Shown here piece by piece: positions 9,017 to 19,918 of a DNA stretch of 64,000 nt (position 1 is its first letter; every line of letters starts with the position of its first letter). The stretch lies in assembly GCF_002156385.1 (NCBI RefSeq), contig NZ_MVJM01000002.1:310001-374000 (forward strand). The letters are read 5' to 3'. The notes beneath the pieces were generated by a model. That model was not told the origin of the DNA, did not search any database, and saw nothing but the letters and a program-made list of their open reading frames with translations. The stretch comes from Halalkalibacter urbisdiaboli. GTDB lineage: Bacteria; Bacillota; Bacilli; Bacillales; Bacillaceae_D. The translations under genes were made by a program, and so were the position numbers.

Positions 9017-11341
9017 TTACTTCTCTCCCAGTGCATGTTTCAATACTTCGTCTAAGTGTGATACAAGAATGTAGTTAAGCTCATTACGGACGCTCTCTGG
9101 TACATCCTCTAAGTCCTTTTCATTGTCTTTAGGGATAATGATCGTCTTCAAACCCGCTCGGTGAGCACTCATTGATTTTTCTTTTAACCCACCAATCGGC
9201 AAGACTCGACCACGTAATGTTATTTCTCCTGTCATCCCGACTTCTCTTTTCACCTTTCGGCCAGTTAGAGCAGAGACAAGTGCAGTCGCCATTGTGATCC
9301 CGGCAGATGGACCGTCTTTAGGTGTAGCCCCTTCAGGAACATGAATATGAATATCATTTTCTTCATGGAAACTTGGATTAATATCCAATTCATTCGAACG
9401 TGATCGGATATAACTAAACGCCGCTTGTGCTGATTCTTTCATAACATCTCCAAGTTTACCTGTTAACGTCAGCTTTCCTTTACCAGGTGCAATCGATACT
9501 TCAATAGCTAAAGTATCTCCACCAGCAGATGTATAGGCTAAACCAGTTGCCGTACCAACCTGATCTTCCACCTCTGCAAGCCCATAACGGAAGCGTGGTT
9601 TACCTAACATTTCTTCAACCGTTTTTTCCGTTAATATGACTCGTTTCTTATCTCCTGATACAATCATTTTAGCGGCTTTCCGACATAGCGTCGCCATTTG
9701 ACGTTCAAGATTACGAACACCTGCTTCACGTGTATGAAAGCGAATGACTTTTAATATCGCTTCGTCTTTTACTTGAAGCATCCCTTTTGTCAGCCCATGA
9801 TCTTTCATTTGCTTTGGAAGCAAGTAATCTTTTGAAATATGCAGTTTCTCAACTTCAGTATAACCAGCAATTGAGATAATTTCCATTCTATCTAATAACG
9901 GTCCTGGAATCGTTCCAATGTTATTAGCCGTTGTAACGAACATTACTTTCGATAAATCATAAGGCTCTTCGATATAGTGATCGCTAAACGAATTATTTTG
10001 TTCAGGGTCCAATACCTCCAATAGTGCCGCCGAAGGATCACCTCGGAAATCATGTGCCATTTTATCAATTTCATCTAGAAGAAATACTGGATTTATTGAG
10101 CCTGCCTTCTTCATCCCTTGAATGACTCGACCAGGCATCGCTCCAACGTATGTACGGCGATGCCCACGAATTTCAGCCTCATCACGTACACCACCAAGTG
10201 AAATTCGAACGAACTTTCGATTGAGTGAACGTGCAATCGACCTAGCTAACGATGTTTTACCAACCCCAGGAGGACCTGCTAAACATAAAATTGGCCCTTT
10301 CAGTTCTCGAGTTAACTGCTGAACAGCTAAGTACTCGAGCACACGTTCTTTCACCTTTTCTAAACCGTAATGATCTTCATTTAAAATTGTTTCCGCACGA
10401 TTTACATCTAATTGGTCTTCCGTTTCAAAGGTCCAAGGTAATTGAACAAGCCAGTCTAAATAATTACGTAGCACGGAGCTCTCAGCTGAGTTAGCAGGCA
10501 TTTTCTCATAGCGATCTAATTCTTTTAGGGCTTTTTCTTTTACGGACTCCGGCATATTTGCTTCTTCTATTTTTTCACGTAAGCTTGAAACCTCACCAGA
10601 ACGTCCTTCTTTATCACCAAGCTCTTTTTGAATGGCTTTCATTTGTTCACGCAAATAGTATTCCTTTTGCGTCTTTTCCATTGACTTCTTTACACGCTGA
10701 CCAATTTTTTTCTCTAGTCCAAGTACTTCCTGTTCATTATTCAGAATTTCAATTAACTTAATCAATCGCTCATGAACTGAATTCATCTCAAGAAGTTCCT
10801 GCTTTTCAGCAAGTTTTAATGGCAAATTGGTTGCAATAACATCTGCAAGTCGTGCAGGTTCTGTAATATCAGCTACAGAAGCTAGTGTTTCTGCAGAGAT
10901 TTTTTTTGAGATTTTTGCATACTGTTCAAACATTTTAAGAAGGTTTCGAATAATTGCTTGAATCTCAGGCGTTTTGTATCCATCGATTTCATCTAAAAGT
11001 GAGATCTCGACTTCCAAATACTCTTCATTCGATACATAACGTTCTATCTTAGCACGGTGTAACCCTTCTACATGTATACGAACAGTTCCGTTCGGAAGCT
11101 TTAACAGCTGTTTAACTTTTGCAAGCGTACCAATTTGAAAAATTTCATCTTCCTTTGGGTCATCTATTGAGATTTCCTTTTGCGTAGACAAAAGGATTTC
11201 ATGATCTTCATTCATCGCTTGCTCTAATGCCAATACAGACTTTGTGCGCCCTACATCCAAATGAAGCAGCATTGTTGGGAACACAAGTAGCCCACGTAAT
11301 GGCAAAAGCGGAATTAGTCGGTTATTCGATTTTTCGACCAT
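9017..11341 (-). CDS. lonA: ATP-dependent protease LonA
   Basis: Cytosolic AAA+ protease that degrades misfolded and regulatory proteins. The order is an N-terminal substrate domain, the AAA+ module (Walker [10 protein letters not shown]) and a C-terminal protease domain with the Ser-Lys dyad S679 (KDGPSAGI) and K722 (GGLKEK). At 774 residues it has the family's usual length. The ATG at 11341 is preferred because GGAGG sits nine bases upstream; the in-frame TTG two codons earlier is too close to it. Confidence 0.97.
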   Translation of the reverse strand: MVEKSNNRLIPLLPLRGLLVFPTMLLHLDVGRTKSVLALEQAMNEDHEILLSTQKEISIDDPKEDEIFQIGTLAKVKQLLKLPNGTVRIHVEGLHRAKIERYVSNEEYLEVEISLLDEIDGYKTPEIQAIIRNLLKMFEQYAKISKKISAETLASVADITEPARLADVIATNLPLKLAEKQELLEMNSVHERLIKLIEILNNEQEVLGLEKKIGQRVKKSMEKTQKEYYLREQMKAIQKELGDKEGRSGEVSSLREKIEEANMPESVKEKALKELDRYEKMPANSAESSVLRNYLDWLVQLPWTFETEDQLDVNRAETILNEDHYGLEKVKERVLEYLAVQQLTRELKGPILCLAGPPGVGKTSLARSIARSLNRKFVRISLGGVRDEAEIRGHRRTYVGAMPGRVIQGMKKAGSINPVFLLDEIDKMAHDFRGDPSAALLEVLDPEQNNSFSDHYIEEPYDLSKVMFVTTANNIGTIPGPLLDRMEIISIAGYTEVEKLHISKDYLLPKQMKDHGLTKGMLQVKDEAILKVIRFHTREAGVRNLERQMATLCRKAAKMIVSGDKKRVILTEKTVEEMLGKPRFRYGLAEVEDQVGTATGLAYTSAGGDTLAIEVSIAPGKGKLTLTGKLGDVMKESAQAAFSYIRSRSNELDINPSFHEENDIHIHVPEGATPKDGPSAGITMATALVSALTGRKVKREVGMTGEITLRGRVLPIGGLKEKSMSAHRAGLKTIIIPKDNEKDLEDVPESVRNELNYILVSHLDEVLKHALGEK

Positions 11342-11527
11342 CCGCAAACACCTCCATACATCCTAATTCCATTTTTGTTACCCTTCTTTTACGTCTATCT
11401 AATGGTGCCATTTCTGTATCCTTTAATTTACTAATCTGAACGGGTGAGTGGACATTGGTGATTAATTCGGAAAGATTGTTGTTGAACCTTTCTCAATTCT
11501 ATCTTATCACCATTTCTTTGTCTAATA

Positions 11528-13198
11528 TTATACAGGGGTAACAGAGGAATCCAGTCCTGTCGTAGCTGGAATACTCTCTTCATTTAGTTCTTCCGTCTCA
11601 ATTGCGAGATCAAGAACTTCATCTAAATGCCGAACAGCAACAATTTCAATCCCCTTAACTTCCTGCAATATGGATTGTTCATTCTCCTTAGGAATGATTA
11701 CCTGTGTTGCACCTGCTAGCTTTGCCGCCTCTACTTTTGCAACAACGCCGCCAATTGGTTTTACAGCACCGTGAATTCCTAACTCACCAGTCATTGCAAC
11801 TGTATTCTTTACTTTTTGCTTATGAATAGCTGAGTAGATTCCAGTTGCAATCGCTGTTCCTGCAGAAGGTCCATCGACAGGAGTACCTCCAGGGAAGTTT
11901 ACATGAATGTCGTAATCATAAGTTGGAATCCCCATTCGACGTAAAACGGTTACAACATTCTCAACTGAACCCTTTGCCATACTTTTACGACGGATCGAAC
12001 GCATTTGATTCCCTGTACTTTCTTCTTCTGCAATACCAGTTATATTCACTGTGCCTTTACCAGGGTTTTCAATAACATTCACTTCAATTTCAAGTAAAGC
12101 CCCCATATTTGGACCAAAAACCGCTAAGCCATTTACTAATCCGACCGTTGGTTGTTCATGAATTTTCCGTTCTGGGCGTGGTGATAACTGACTCGAGTGA
12201 AGTACCCATTCAACATCATTTAACGTGATCACTTCTCGATTTTCTGATGTTGCAATTCCTGCTGCAATTTGAACAATGTTTACAGCTTCTCTACCATTTG
12301 TCGCATATTTAGCAATCCGTTCAATTGCTCCTTGTTCCGCCTCAAATTTAAGCTTCTTGGTTGCTTTCTGAGCAATCTCAATGACTTCCTCAGGCTTTAA
12401 TGCATGGAAATAAACCTCTAGACATCTTGAACGAATTGCTGGTGGAATTTCCTCTGGATTACGTGTTGTCGCACCAATTAAACGAAAATCTGCTGGAAGA
12501 CCCTTTTGGAATATTTCATGAATATGCCGAGGAATTTGTTGGTTTTCTTCACTATAGTATGCACTTTCTAGAAATACTTTTCGATCCTCTAATACTTTTA
12601 ACAGTTTATTTTGTTGGATGGAATGAAGCTCCCCAATCTCGTCAATAAATAGTACACCACCATGTGCCTTCGTGACAGCACCAGGTTTCGGCTGAGGAAT
12701 ACCTGCTTGCCCCATTGCTCCTGCCCCTTGATAAATCGGATCATGAACAGAGCCAATTAAGGGATCTGCAATACCACGCTCATCAAAACGGGCTGTCGTT
12801 CCATCAAGTTCAACAAAGACAGCATCCTTTGAAAAAGGAGAATTTAAATTTTTCTTCGCCTCTTGTAAAACAAGACGTGCAGCAGCTGTTTTCCCTACAC
12901 CCGGAGGACCATATATAATTACATGTTGAGGGTTTGGACCACAAAGAGCTGCACGTAAAGAACGTATTCCTTCTTTTTGACCAACAATGTCATCAAAGCT
13001 AATTGGTCTTACTTTTTCAGCTAATGGTTTAGTTAATGAAATGGCATTCATCTTATGAAGATTATCCATTTCCTTTCTAGATTCTCTGTCAATGGTTACC
13101 TTCTGGTTCCGTTGGTTCTTCAACAGATTCCAAAAATAAACTCCGATGACGACACCGAAGAATAGTTGAACAATTAAAGCAATCGCTGTCCAATTCAT
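11528..13198 (-). CDS. lonB: ATP-dependent protease LonB (sporulation type)
   Basis: Membrane-anchored Lon-type protease; in B. subtilis it is made in the forespore. It has an N-terminal transmembrane helix (AIALIVQLFFGVVIGVYFW), an AAA+ domain with [11 protein letters not shown], and a Lon protease domain with S445 (VDGPSAGT) and K488 (GGVVAK). At 556 residues it is full length. The start MNWTAIAL has GGGAGG seven bases before it; an in-frame codon five residues upstream lacks such a site. The 186-bp gap to lonA contains no gene. Confidence 0.95.
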   Translation of the reverse strand: MNWTAIALIVQLFFGVVIGVYFWNLLKNQRNQKVTIDRESRKEMDNLHKMNAISLTKPLAEKVRPISFDDIVGQKEGIRSLRAALCGPNPQHVIIYGPPGVGKTAAARLVLQEAKKNLNSPFSKDAVFVELDGTTARFDERGIADPLIGSVHDPIYQGAGAMGQAGIPQPKPGAVTKAHGGVLFIDEIGELHSIQQNKLLKVLEDRKVFLESAYYSEENQQIPRHIHEIFQKGLPADFRLIGATTRNPEEIPPAIRSRCLEVYFHALKPEEVIEIAQKATKKLKFEAEQGAIERIAKYATNGREAVNIVQIAAGIATSENREVITLNDVEWVLHSSQLSPRPERKIHEQPTVGLVNGLAVFGPNMGALLEIEVNVIENPGKGTVNITGIAEEESTGNQMRSIRRKSMAKGSVENVVTVLRRMGIPTYDYDIHVNFPGGTPVDGPSAGTAIATGIYSAIHKQKVKNTVAMTGELGIHGAVKPIGGVVAKVEAAKLAGATQVIIPKENEQSILQEVKGIEIVAVRHLDEVLDLAIETEELNEESIPATTGLDSSVTPV

Positions 13199-13370
13199 GT
13201 TATAGCCTCCCAATTATATTGTCATCTGTTTTTCTTAGTATGACCGACAAACCCAACACTAACCAAAGAAATCAAGAGAAATATTAGAAAGGTTTAGAAA
13301 TACTTGGACGTTACGAAAGGAAGATAAACAGTATATATCCATGATTAAAAGAAAAATTCCTATAAATTAA

Positions 13371-13411
13371 AGGCCACTGAAAAGGTGACAATCAACCTTT
13401 TTCAGTGGCCT
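13371..13411 (-). terminator. clpX terminator built from family A hairpin
   Basis: AGGCCACTGAAAAGG pairs with CCTTTTTCAGTGGCCT; on the minus strand the stem is followed by TTTAATTTAT. It lies 21 bp after the clpX stop. The core CACTGAAAA matches the hairpin nested at 41880-41919, so a dispersed repeat appears to serve as a terminator here. Confidence 0.75.
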
Positions 13412-13431
13412 CAACATGAGTAGTCTTACTG

Positions 13432-14709
13432 TTATGCACTTTCTTTTGGTTCTTTTTTGGAAAGAGTAATTTCTGTACCGTCTTTCGTCTTCAATATCGG
13501 CGTTTCTTCATCGGTTACGCACTTATCATGAATGATACATGTTGCAACATCTTCACGAGAAGGAAGGTCGAACATTACTTCAAGCATTAATCCTTCTATT
13601 ATAGAGCGCAAACCACGTGCCCCTGTTTTACGTTCGATCGCTTTATTTGCAATTTCACGCAATGCTTCTTCTGTAAATTGTAGTTCAACATCATCAAGCT
13701 CTAATAATTTCTGGTATTGCTTTACTAACGCATTTTTCGGTTTTGTTAATATTTCAACTAGTGCATCCGCATCTAGAGGCTCAAGGCTTGAAATTACAGG
13801 AAGACGCCCGATAAATTCCGGAATTAATCCAAAACGAAGTAAATCTTCAGGAAGGACTTTTCCTAAATATTCACCCGGCTTTAATTCTTCCTTCTCACTT
13901 ACCTCTGATCCAAAGCCAATGACCTTCTTACCTAAACGACGTTTAATAATTTGCTCGATTCCGTCAAATGCTCCACCACAAATAAATAAAACATTTGTCG
14001 TGTCAATTTGTATGAACTCTTGGTGAGGATGCTTACGTCCGCCTTGTGGTGGCACGCTTGCTGTTGTTCCTTCAAGAATTTTCAAAAGAGCCTGTTGTAC
14101 CCCTTCCCCTGATACATCACGTGTAATGGATGGGTTTTCAGATTTACGAGCGACTTTGTCAATTTCGTCAATATAAATAATCCCTTTTTCAGCTTTTTCA
14201 ACATCGTAATCGGCAGCTTGGATTAATTTTAATAGGATGTTTTCAACATCTTCCCCAACATAACCTGCTTCAGTTAAAGACGTTGCATCGGCAATCGCAA
14301 AAGGTACATTTAAAATACGTGCAAGCGTTTGAGCAAGTAAGGTTTTACCACTACCTGTTGGTCCAATCATACATATGTTACTCTTCGAAAGCTCAACATC
14401 CTCAGAACGATTCAAGGAATTAATACGTTTATAATGATTATAGACGGCAACCGAAAGCGACTTCTTCGCGCGGTCTTGACCAATGACATAATCATTAAGA
14501 ATTTCTCTAATCTCTTGAGGTTTCGGGATTTCCTGGAACTCAACTTCTTCTTCCGTTCCTAATTCCTCTTCAACGATCTCCGTACAAAGCTCGATACACT
14601 CATCACATATATACACACCAGGTCCAGCAACTAATTTGCGGACTTGATCTTGAGTTTTCCCACAAAAAGAACATTTCAGCTGTCCTTTTTCATCACTAAA
14701 CTTAAACAT
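13432..14709 (-). CDS. clpX: ClpXP ATPase subunit ClpX
   Basis: AAA+ unfoldase that delivers substrates to ClpP. The N-terminal zinc-binding domain has C13, C16, C35 and C38; Walker A GPTGSGKT is at 116-123; Walker B is IYIDEIDK; and the pore-type GYVGEDVE and C-terminal IGRLPVI motifs are present. At 425 residues it is full length. The start [10 protein letters not shown] has AGGGGTG before it; the longer reading of 12 residues has none. It lies downstream of tig in the conserved order, but a terminator and a 420-bp gap separate them, so it is likely a separate transcript. Confidence 0.97.
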   Translation of the reverse strand: MFKFSDEKGQLKCSFCGKTQDQVRKLVAGPGVYICDECIELCTEIVEEELGTEEEVEFQEIPKPQEIREILNDYVIGQDRAKKSLSVAVYNHYKRINSLNRSEDVELSKSNICMIGPTGSGKTLLAQTLARILNVPFAIADATSLTEAGYVGEDVENILLKLIQAADYDVEKAEKGIIYIDEIDKVARKSENPSITRDVSGEGVQQALLKILEGTTASVPPQGGRKHPHQEFIQIDTTNVLFICGGAFDGIEQIIKRRLGKKVIGFGSEVSEKEELKPGEYLGKVLPEDLLRFGLIPEFIGRLPVISSLEPLDADALVEILTKPKNALVKQYQKLLELDDVELQFTEEALREIANKAIERKTGARGLRSIIEGLMLEVMFDLPSREDVATCIIHDKCVTDEETPILKTKDGTEITLSKKEPKESA

Positions 14710-15081
14710 GTAAATCACCCCTCTAAATGAATTGTACCACCTCAAACCGTTCTTTGCCTAATTGAACAGCCAGTATCAATCGAATGGTATGTTCAGACAT
14801 TGTAACATAAGAACTGAGTTAACCCTAACAAAAACCATTGCATATGCCCATATGTATCCTACATTACAGTGACTCAGAATCTATATTCTATATGTTTATG
14901 TGTGGTTTAACTATACATTCAAGATTAACACCTAAAAATCCTTTTTTTCAGTTTGTAAGGGTATTCTTTATCTATTACCACTCAGTTCTTACCACTTCTC
15001 TGTTACTTCATTAAGCTTGTTCAAAATAGACCTTTGTCATACCTGTAAAACAACAAACATCTTGATAAATTATTAGTATGG
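14710..15081. other. Non-coding gap between clpX and tig
   Basis: About 370 bp without a convincing gene on either strand. It must hold the clpX promoter; a TACAAT lies about 25 bp before the clpX ribosome binding site, but I see no matching -35. A 12-bp inverted repeat, TAAGAACTGAGT, has its arms at 14808-14819 and 14980-14991. Nothing else was identified. Confidence 0.5.
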
Positions 15082-15115
15082 AAAAACAAGGCACGATAAT
15101 TCGCACCTTGTTTTT
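15082..15115 (-). terminator. Trigger factor gene terminator
   Basis: AAAAACAAGG pairs with CCTTGTTTTT around an inner CGA/TCG stem, ending in a T run on the minus strand, 18 bp after the tig stop. The symmetry would also let it act from the other side. Confidence 0.85.
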
Positions 15116-15132
15116 AACGATACTCTTATAGT

Positions 15133-16437
15133 TTATGCGTTAGCAGCTACTTTTGAACTGTTTTCTACTAAATATTCAACGGCTTTTTGAATCTTCAAAT
15201 CAGCTTTAATGCCGTCAAATCCACCTTGAGCAGCGAAAATAGATTTAATTTCTTCAACAGAACGTTGATACATTTCCGCCATTTTTTCAAGCTCATTATC
15301 GACATCTTCATCTGAGACTTCAAGTCCTTCAGTCTCAGCAATAGCTTCAAGCGTTAAGTTAATACGCACACGCTTTTCACCATCTGTTTTGAACTGTTCA
15401 CGCATTGCATCAGCATCTTGACCAGAAAATTGATAATACATGTCAAGGTTCATTCCTTGCATTTGTAAACGTTGCTCAAATTCTTGCAACATACGGTCTA
15501 CTTCCGTATTTACCATAGCCTCTGGAATATCAATTGTTGCATTTTCAGCTGCTTTTTCTACTAATGTATCACGAATTTCATGGTCCGCTTCATGCTCTTT
15601 ATCCTTTTGAAGCTTATCCTTTAATTCTTTCTTTAGCTCGTCTAAAGTTTCTACATTTTCATTAACATCTTTTGCAAACTCATCATCAAGCTCAGGAAGT
15701 TCTTTACGCTTAATATCGTGTAGTTTCACTTTAAACGTTGCAGGCTTTCCAGCTAATTCTTCCGCATGGTACTCTTCTGGGAAATTAACTTCAACGTCTT
15801 TTTCTTCACCTGTTTTTAAACCAACAAGTTGTTCCTCGAAACCAGGAATAAATTGATTTGAACCAATTTCTAGAGAATAGTTTTCTGCTTTTCCACCTTC
15901 AAAAGCTTCACCCTCAACAAAGCCTTCGAAATCAATAACAGCTGTATCTCCTTGCTCAACAGCGCCATCTTCAACAACAACAAGCTCAGCTTGACGCTCT
16001 TGAAGCTTTTTCAATTCTGCTTCAACATCATCGTCTGTAACAGTTGTGTCCTTTTCCTCTACTTCTAAGCCTTTATAATCACCAAGTGTTACTTCTGGTT
16101 TTACGACTACTTTTGCTGTGAAAACTAGGTTGCTTCCTTTTTCCATAGTTTCAATATCAATTTCTGGACGGTCTACTGGCTCAATGCCTGTCTCGTCAAT
16201 AGCACCTGCATATGCTTCAGGAAGAAGAATATCTAGAGCATCTTGATAAAGAGATTCTACACCGAATTGTTTTTCAAAAATTGAGCGTGGCACCTTCCCT
16301 TTTCTGAATCCAGGAACATTTACCTTTTTAACAACTTTTTTAAATGCAGCGTCTAATGCTGCATCCACTTTCTCAGAGTCAACATCAATTGTTAATACGC
16401 CTTCGTTACCTTCTAATTTTTCCCACTTTGCAGTCAT
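15133..16437 (-). CDS. tig: Trigger factor, ribosome-associated chaperone
   Basis: Binds the ribosome exit tunnel and shields nascent chains; also a peptidyl-prolyl isomerase. The N-terminal ribosome-binding signature GFRKGKVP is near residues 43-50, followed by the FKBP-like domain and a helical C-terminal chaperone domain rich in Glu and Lys. 434 residues. The ATG at 16437 ([10 protein letters not shown]) has GGAGGG nine bases upstream, whereas the longer 24-residue extension has no site and unlike sequence. Single-gene transcript bounded by a promoter and a terminator. Confidence 0.97.
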   Translation of the reverse strand: MTAKWEKLEGNEGVLTIDVDSEKVDAALDAAFKKVVKKVNVPGFRKGKVPRSIFEKQFGVESLYQDALDILLPEAYAGAIDETGIEPVDRPEIDIETMEKGSNLVFTAKVVVKPEVTLGDYKGLEVEEKDTTVTDDDVEAELKKLQERQAELVVVEDGAVEQGDTAVIDFEGFVEGEAFEGGKAENYSLEIGSNQFIPGFEEQLVGLKTGEEKDVEVNFPEEYHAEELAGKPATFKVKLHDIKRKELPELDDEFAKDVNENVETLDELKKELKDKLQKDKEHEADHEIRDTLVEKAAENATIDIPEAMVNTEVDRMLQEFEQRLQMQGMNLDMYYQFSGQDADAMREQFKTDGEKRVRINLTLEAIAETEGLEVSDEDVDNELEKMAEMYQRSVEEIKSIFAAQGGFDGIKADLKIQKAVEYLVENSSKVAANA

Positions 16438-16512
16438 TACTCTTTCCCTCCAACTATACACATCTTCGTTTCCGAACGATAATTTTCTACATTTATCATT
16501 GACAACCACTCT

Positions 16513-16540
16513 ATTATAACATAATGCCTGTCCATTTCAA
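16513..16540 (-). promoter_or_regulatory. Sigma-A promoter of tig
   Basis: Minus strand TTGAAA, 16-bp spacer, TATAAT with TG before it (extended -10), about 75 bp upstream of the tig ATG. It lies in the short ysoA-tig gap. Confidence 0.75.
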
Positions 16541-16569
16541 ATGGAACTTCTATAAGGCACCGAATCTAT

Positions 16570-17619
16570 CTACTTAATGACATTGGTAAAATCAAAGCCG
16601 CGAAACACGTTTTTCTCGGCTTCGACAACCTCCTGACTCTTTTCAAGCAATAGCTTAAAAGAGCATTGATATAAATCTGCAATCTCCTCTTCGTGATCTT
16701 CATAGCCAAGTCGCTCAGAAGCTATAAGTTGAAATACAGCCGCCCAAAGATTTGGATCACTTGGCTGTGGCAAAAATGGATATAAAATCGTTAAATGTGT
16801 CCAACACAACTGGTTTGCTAAATCGTATAAGATAGGGTTTTCATGTTCAAGATTTGCACTTAATACACGATTAATTTCCTGACCAAATGTTATTTCATAT
16901 ATTTCTTCTAGTTGTTTTGGAATAACTTCTTTTTTCTGACCAAACTTCTCAATTATTACGGGACTGGTTATTTCTTTTTTATGTAATCCTTGTAAAGCAA
17001 TGCTTCTCAATAAGGGGTCATGCTTATTATTTTCAATATATGTAATCATCGCACGTATTGCATCAGGATGGTTGCTATTCTTTAAATCCTCTATCCCTTT
17101 CCACTGTAAGTGCATTGATGAACTTTGTAGTAGCTTAATGGCATCCTCATGAATTGGTTCGTGTTCAACCTCTATATTCTCAAGTAGTTCATTATCATCT
17201 ACCATTTGCCGACTAAAATGCAGCATTTGGTAGAACGACTCCGCAAATTGTGCTGGTATTCGATTTTCTGCTAAAACAGCATCTAATATATCAACGACTT
17301 CTTGATAATAACCAAGTTGAACTAGTAGAGATATATGAACTTGTAGGTTATCGTAGTAATCGCCAATTCCTTCATTTAATAGTGCTCTCGTTAACTCAAC
17401 CGCTTCTTTTAACCTTCCGAGTTCAACGAGACTTAACACAACCCCAAAACGGACTTGAGAATTATTCGGCTCATGCTCTTGTGCTGAGATAAAATATTGA
17501 TAAGCATTCTCTGCTTCTTTGTTTTTTAATGCATCCATTCCTTTTTCAATTAATCGTTTAACAAGGCCTGGATATAATACGACATTCGTCTCTTTTTTCC
17601 TTTCACGTTTATCACTCAT
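16570..17619 (-). CDS. ysoA: TPR-repeat protein YsoA
   Basis: 349 residues. The N-terminal half has two or three tetratricopeptide-like repeats (for example AENAYQYFISAQEHEPNN and the following helices), which act in protein-protein binding. The C-terminal half is helical without a motif I recognise. Position between tig and the leu genes matches ysoA of B. subtilis, whose role is not established. The end ...DFTNVIK is close to tig but a tig promoter lies between them. Confidence 0.85.
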   Translation of the reverse strand: MSDKRERKKETNVVLYPGLVKRLIEKGMDALKNKEAENAYQYFISAQEHEPNNSQVRFGVVLSLVELGRLKEAVELTRALLNEGIGDYYDNLQVHISLLVQLGYYQEVVDILDAVLAENRIPAQFAESFYQMLHFSRQMVDDNELLENIEVEHEPIHEDAIKLLQSSSMHLQWKGIEDLKNSNHPDAIRAMITYIENNKHDPLLRSIALQGLHKKEITSPVIIEKFGQKKEVIPKQLEEIYEITFGQEINRVLSANLEHENPILYDLANQLCWTHLTILYPFLPQPSDPNLWAAVFQLIASERLGYEDHEEEIADLYQCSFKLLLEKSQEVVEAEKNVFRGFDFTNVIK

Positions 17620-17757
17620 TGTTATACTCCACTCTTTTTGACCTTATCCTTCCCTCTCATTTCAATAAATATATTCGAATTCCTCCTAGTGTATCAGTTA
17701 AAATGTGTAAATTCAATTTTGTTCAGTTGGCAACGCTTTCAAAGTTGATTATTAAAA

Positions 17758-17782
17758 AGGATCCGGTGATGAACCGAATCCT
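17758..17782 (-). terminator. Terminator of the ilv-leu operon
   Basis: AGGATCCGGT and ACCGAATCCT pair with one mismatch around a five-base loop; the minus strand continues with CTTTTTAATA. It lies 13 bp after the leuD stop and closes the operon. Confidence 0.8.
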
Positions 17783-17795
17783 AAAAAATTCGTAC

Positions 17796-18371
17796 TTAAC
17801 GGCTATTTTCAAAAGCCTTAATTTCATCCTCATAACGAAGCGTTAGACCAATTTCATCCCATCCGTTAAGGAGCATTTCCTTCCAATATGGATCGATTTC
17901 AAATGTTGCTTTAAAATCAGGCCCTGTAATTTTTTGTTGTTTTAAATCAACGGTTAATTCAAAAGCTTCAGCGCCTTTTGCTAGAAGTTCGTTCACTTTA
18001 TCTTCCTCTAAACGAATTGGCAGCATTCCATTTTTTACACAATTGTTATAGAAAATATCAGCAAAGCTTGGTGCAATAATGACTTTAAATCCATAGTCAT
18101 GCAAAGCCCAAGGTGCATGTTCACGAGAAGAACCACAACCAAAGTTTTCTCCAGCAACAAGAATGCTTGAGCCTTGCGTATGCTCTTGATTCAATTCAAA
18201 TTTTGGGTCTGGATCCCCATTCGCTAAAAAGCGCCAGTCGAAAAATAAAAACTTACCAAAGCCAGTACGCTCTACTCGCTTCAGAAACTGCTTTGGGATG
18301 ATTTGATCCGTGTCAACATTTACACGATCCATTGCCGCTACTTTCCCTTGATGAATAACAATAGGTTCCAT
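17796..18371 (-). CDS. leuD: 3-Isopropylmalate dehydratase, small subunit
   Basis: Swivel subunit of isopropylmalate isomerase, leucine pathway; works with LeuC. The family motif [16 protein letters not shown] is present near residue 72, along with [11 protein letters not shown] near the N terminus. At 191 residues it is the normal length. It starts 11 bp after leuC and is the last gene of the operon. Confidence 0.96.
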   Translation of the reverse strand: MEPIVIHQGKVAAMDRVNVDTDQIIPKQFLKRVERTGFGKFLFFDWRFLANGDPDPKFELNQEHTQGSSILVAGENFGCGSSREHAPWALHDYGFKVIIAPSFADIFYNNCVKNGMLPIRLEEDKVNELLAKGAEAFELTVDLKQQKITGPDFKATFEIDPYWKEMLLNGWDEIGLTLRYEDEIKAFENSR

Positions 18372-18382
18372 TGCTGTCCCTC

Positions 18383-19801
18383 CTATTTCGATACTTTATC
18401 TTCTTTCCAGTTACGAATATCAACAAAATGACCCGCGATTGCTGCTGCTGCCGCCATCTCTGGACTAACAAGATGCGTTCTTGCCCCTTTACCTTGACGC
18501 CCTTCAAAATTACGGTTTGAAGTGGAAGCACAACGTTCCCCCTCTGGAATGATATCAGGGTTCATCCCTAGGCAAGCACTACAACCAGAATGGCGCCATT
18601 CAAAACCAGCTTCTTCAAAGATTTTATCTAACCCTTCTTCTTCAGCTAACTTCTTCACTTTTTGTGAACCAGGAACAACGAACGCACTAACACCTTTAGC
18701 TACCTTATTCCCCTCGGCAATTTTTGCCGCTGCTCGAAGGTCACTAATACGAGAGTTTGTACAGGAACCAATAAACACATGCTGAATGCTAACATCTTTC
18801 ATCAACGTTCCTGGTTGCAGATCCATATATTCAAGTGCTTGTTTAATCGCACGTTTATCTGTTTCTGTTTTTCCATCTTCAGGATGTGGAACAGGTTGAG
18901 AAACACCGATTCCATGTGAAGGGTTCGTTCCCCAAGTCACCATTGGCTCAATCTCAGAAGCGTCAATCGTGACAACGCGATCATAACTAGCACCTTCATC
19001 TGTAGCTAGTGCTTTCCATTCTTCCACTAACTTTACAAATTCTTCACCTTTCGGAACATTCGCACGCCCTTCTAAATAATCAAAAGTTACTTGATCTGGA
19101 CTAATTAGACCAGCCTTCGCACCTGCCTCGATAGACATGTTACAAATCGTCATTCTCTCTTCCATCGTTAACCCACGAATCGCTTCTCCGGTAAATTCAG
19201 CAACCGAACCATTTCCGACATTCACACCGAATTTAGCAATAATCGCTAGAATAATATCCTTCGCCGATAGCATTGGGTTAAGTTTTCCTGTCACACGAAT
19301 TTCGAGTGTTTGAGGCTTGGATTGCCAAAGAGTTTGCGTAGCAAGTACATGTTCTACCTCACTTGTACCAATACCAAATGCTAATGCACCAAATGCTCCA
19401 TGTGTAGACGTATGACTGTCTCCACATACAATCGTTTTACCTGGTTGCGTTAAACCGAGTTCTGGTCCAATGACGTGAACAATCCCATTTTCCGGATGCT
19501 CTAAATCAGCAAGTTCTACCCCAAATTCTTTACAGTTTTTTGCTAATGTTTCAATTTGAGTACGAGAAATTTGATCCGCAATGTTGTACCGATCTACGGT
19601 TGGGACATTGTGATCCATCGTTGCAAATGTCAAGTCTGGTCGGCGTACTTTTCTTCCAGCAAGTCTTAAACCTTCAAAAGCTTGTGGCGACGTCACTTCA
19701 TGGACCATGTGAAGGTCAATGTATAGAAGACTAGGCTTACCCTCTTCCGCTAATACTTCATGTGCGTTCCAAATTTTTTCGATGATTGTTTTAGGTGCCA
19801 T
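18383..19801 (-). CDS. leuC: 3-Isopropylmalate dehydratase, large subunit
   Basis: Aconitase-family enzyme with a [4Fe-4S] cluster; isomerises 2- to 3-isopropylmalate with LeuD. The cluster cysteines are in GSCTNSR and [10 protein letters not shown], and substrate loops [13 protein letters not shown] are visible. 472 residues, full length. The ATG has GGAGG nearby. It is separated from leuB by 117 bp that contain a strong hairpin. Confidence 0.97.
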   Translation of the reverse strand: MAPKTIIEKIWNAHEVLAEEGKPSLLYIDLHMVHEVTSPQAFEGLRLAGRKVRRPDLTFATMDHNVPTVDRYNIADQISRTQIETLAKNCKEFGVELADLEHPENGIVHVIGPELGLTQPGKTIVCGDSHTSTHGAFGALAFGIGTSEVEHVLATQTLWQSKPQTLEIRVTGKLNPMLSAKDIILAIIAKFGVNVGNGSVAEFTGEAIRGLTMEERMTICNMSIEAGAKAGLISPDQVTFDYLEGRANVPKGEEFVKLVEEWKALATDEGASYDRVVTIDASEIEPMVTWGTNPSHGIGVSQPVPHPEDGKTETDKRAIKQALEYMDLQPGTLMKDVSIQHVFIGSCTNSRISDLRAAAKIAEGNKVAKGVSAFVVPGSQKVKKLAEEEGLDKIFEEAGFEWRHSGCSACLGMNPDIIPEGERCASTSNRNFEGRQGKGARTHLVSPEMAAAAAIAGHFVDIRNWKEDKVSK

Positions 19802-19877
19802 CCGATTTCCCTCCTATTATACTTTTATCTATTTCATAGCCTGCCATAATAGAAAGCTAGATTTTTTGGTTTAAAGA

Positions 19878-19907
19878 GAGAGCAATGGATTTGGTTCCAT
19901 TGCTCTC
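19878..19907 (-). promoter_or_regulatory. Intercistronic hairpin between leuB and leuC
   Basis: A perfect 12-bp stem (GAGAGCAATGGA) with a six-base loop. On the minus strand it is followed by TCTTTAAACC, a poor T tract, so it is more likely an RNA processing or stability element, or a leaky terminator, than a full stop. In B. subtilis the ilv-leu message is cut and segments are protected by such stems (established there); a similar role here is inference. Confidence 0.6.
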
Positions 19908-19918
19908 CGAGTTGTACT

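Noticed and set aside
13532-14026. 164-residue frame opposite clpX
   Set aside because: Serine/proline-rich antisense shadow without a start site.
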